Shown here: positions 63,566 to 64,000 of the stretch, piece by piece
Position numbering within the stretch: the stretch's first letter is position 1
Layout: each line of letters opens with the position of its first letter
NCBI RefSeq assembly: GCF_037975245.1
Contig: NC_092567.1
Location: forward strand, 98,501-162,500
Direction of reading: 5' to 3'
Length of the DNA stretch: 64,000 nucleotides
Source of the DNA: Apostichopus japonicus
Lineage: Eukaryota; Echinodermata; Holothuroidea; Aspidochirotida; Stichopodidae
Position numbers and translations under genes: made by a program
Notes under the pieces: generated by a model
What the model was told of the DNA's origin: nothing
Databases searched by the model: none
What the model saw: only the letters and a program-made list of their open reading frames with translations

Positions 63566-64000
63566 TTTGATTAACATTAGTGTGGGAACAATGTTCAAGC
63601 CAAGTTGTTCCTAGGCTAAATTACTGTTGGCTGTTGCCCTACACAGACAATTTACAACTCAGACACCCCTATAATGTTCGATGCTATCACAAAAATATAC
63701 ATATCGGCCAGCAGTAGTAAACACGATGACAGAACGATCTGATTAAGTGCATCCTAGCTCTACATAATGTCCCTTTGCCTTTCGACTTAGTTACAACATA
63801 AAGTGTAGGCTAGGCTATTGCTAGCAACAGTCTTACCATTTTACGCTTTCTTTGGGGTGCATTTCCTTTACGTCGAACGTACAGTATGTATGGACATCCT
63901 ACCGATTAATTATATTACTCATGTGAATATCATCTTTGTTCAAGAATAACTCTTACCAAGCAGCTTCTGTCATGTTTTGACGGCATCCTTCGTTTTGATC
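63566..64000 (-). other. Possible 5' exon ends of HIPK or another gene
   Basis: Two good donor sites read on the minus strand: AAAATG|GTAAGA (exon end at 63837) and GCTTG|GTAAGA (exon end at 63957, after ATGACAGAAGCTGC). Either could end a leader exon spliced to 55770. No TATA box or coding similarity confirms this. Confidence 0.25.

Overview
The window is animal nuclear DNA: one large intron-rich gene, long minisatellite arrays in its introns, DNA transposons and a tyrosine-recombinase retrotransposon. Exon sequence and transposon content fit a marine invertebrate, most likely a deuterostome such as an echinoderm. The species cannot be fixed from the sequence alone.

The only host gene I can support lies on the minus strand and covers about 55 kb. 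It encodes a homeodomain-interacting protein kinase (HIPK). Fourteen coding exons (start 55533, stop 229) join with matching phases into a 1226-residue protein, close to the usual 1,100-1,200 residues of HIPK1/2/3. The kinase domain lies in exons 1-5, the Ser/Thr/Pro/Gln-rich middle in exons 6-12, a SUMO-interacting motif in exon 13, and the conserved C-terminal tail in exon 14. The 5' UTR begins at a strong acceptor at 55770; the first exon(s) lie further upstream, perhaps beyond 64000. The 3' UTR leaves the window at base 1.

Almost a quarter of the window is tandem repeat. Eleven arrays with periods from 28 to about 130 bp fill the introns, several ending within a few bases of an exon. Read on the HIPK sense strand, three of them carry splice signals in every unit: an 86-bp array that copies the end of exon 5 with its 5' splice site, a 29-bp array with CAG|GTAAGA in most units, and a 67-bp array with a good 3' splice site.

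Intron 1 (37883-54781) holds a DIRS-type retrotransposon at about 39050-48887, in the same orientation as HIPK. It has inverted terminal repeats, an internal complementary region, gag, RT-RNase H and tyrosine recombinase frames. RT-RNase H and recombinase keep their catalytic residues. Two non-autonomous hAT-like elements with perfect 8-bp target duplications sit inside it, one splitting gag. Downstream of it are a 42-bp array and a large expansion of a roughly 130-bp module that belongs to a hAT-like family.

Intron 3 (20643-36516) is a nest of elements: a 2.5-kb hAT-like element (23143-25660), a DIRS end remnant (about 25755-25900), a 2.6-kb element with 15-bp terminal repeats that carries a 512-bp hAT MITE (27640-30286), and a 2.07-kb element with 17-bp inverted ends and nine exact copies of GTCACGCGAGTCAC (31440-33505). 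Upstream of the coding start are a hAT inside a hAT (59058-60964), an inverted fragment related to the 23143 element (about 61698-62003), and a 267-bp inverted-repeat element with telomere-like repeats (63299-63565). I found no tRNA, rRNA or CRISPR feature and no second host protein gene.
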